A stretch of 64,000 bases of DNA from Microbacterium sp. SLBN-146 (GTDB taxonomy: Bacteria > Actinomycetota > Actinomycetes > Actinomycetales > Microbacteriaceae): the NCBI RefSeq assembly GCF_006715145.1, contig NZ_VFMR01000001.1, forward strand, positions 1,302,001-1,366,000. Reading direction: 5' to 3'. Under the pieces are notes generated by a model that was given only the letters and a program-made list of their open reading frames with translations, did no database searches and was not told the origin of the DNA. Both the position numbers and the translations under genes were made by a program. Below, piece by piece: positions 63,920 through 64,000 of this stretch (positions within the stretch are counted from its first letter, which is position 1; the number at the start of each line of letters is the position of its first letter).

Positions 63920-63929
63920 CTCGGGAGGT

Positions 63930-64000
63930 CTACGCCACTCGCTGCGTCGCGACGTAGACGGTGTTCGACGAAGCCGTCCCCGTCAGGCGGTTGTCGAAGG
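63930..64000 (-). CDS. C-terminal end of a reverse-strand gene, perhaps a class I methyltransferase (cut by window edge)
   Basis: Reading the reverse strand from the window edge to a TAG at 63930-63932 gives a 22-residue tail (FDNRLTG, then SSNTVYVATQRVA). The ending resembles C-termini of class I SAM-dependent methyltransferases in Actinobacteria, but the piece is too short for a firm call. Confidence 0.35.
   Translation of the reverse strand, partial: FDNRLTGTASSNTVYVATQRVA

Noticed and set aside
1..64000. CRISPR array, tRNA, rRNA, prophage or IS element
   Set aside because: No spaced direct repeats, cloverleaf sequences, integrase or transposase genes were visible. The 83-bp palindromes are spaced too far apart and differ too much for CRISPR.

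Overview
The window is high-GC chromosomal DNA from an actinobacterium, most probably a member of the Microbacteriaceae such as Microbacterium. The signs are a DUF222/HNH (13E12-type) gene, many ROK and LacI sugar regulators, a class-E-like LAxTG sorting signal, several likely leaderless genes and strong G/C third-position codon use. No rRNA, tRNA, CRISPR array, prophage or insertion sequence was seen. Genus assignment is inference.

Layout. 1-2.1 kb: the start of a GH36 alpha-galactosidase (cut by the window edge) diverges from a ROK regulator. 2.2-4.5 kb: a DUF222/HNH protein and two small unrecognised genes. 4.6-23.7 kb: an unusual, compact, 13-gene locus. It encodes a DUF5663-like protein, a four-helix membrane protein, two zinc-ribbon microproteins, an OmpA-like lipoprotein, a VirB4/HerA-type ATPase, an EssC/EccC-like protein (ubiquitin-like + FHA + three FtsK-type modules), a Ser/Thr kinase with TPRs, a CHAT protease, two unrecognised proteins and a NYN-like nuclease. 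Six copies of the motif GCGGGATCGGT lie in this locus, five of them about 25-36 nt upstream of a start codon. I rate this locus the best candidate for an undescribed system: a phospho-regulated, envelope-linked ATPase machine with a protease and a nuclease as possible effectors.

24-31 kb: a giant secreted ThuA/sugar-dehydrogenase protein and two secreted or anchored proteins. 31-40 kb: a ribose-type sugar ABC system with an oxidoreductase, a TIM-barrel isomerase and two paralogous ROK regulators. 40-47 kb: a second sugar locus (class II aldolase, FGGY kinase, LacI regulator, ABC transporter). 47-49.8 kb: a YigZ protein, a QorR/Qor2-like redox pair and an SGNH lipoprotein. 49.9-58.6 kb: a secreted hydrolase with a cell-wall sorting signal, frameshifted in this sequence, and a secreted GH127 beta-L-arabinofuranosidase. 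58.6-64 kb: a DUF318 permease with its TIGR03943 partner, a propeller-like protein, an NlpC/P60-like protein, a bactofilin-like membrane protein and the end of a reverse-strand gene.

How it fits together. Outside the central locus the genes describe a bacterium living on plant-type glycans: secreted arabinofuranosidase and alpha-galactosidase release sugars, two ABC systems import them, and dehydrogenases, isomerase, kinase and aldolase process them under ROK/LacI control. Three 83-bp palindromic REP-like repeats sit just after genes at 46.9, 61.9 and 62.5 kb. The secreted proteins at 24 kb and 54 kb share a C-terminal cysteine-pair domain.
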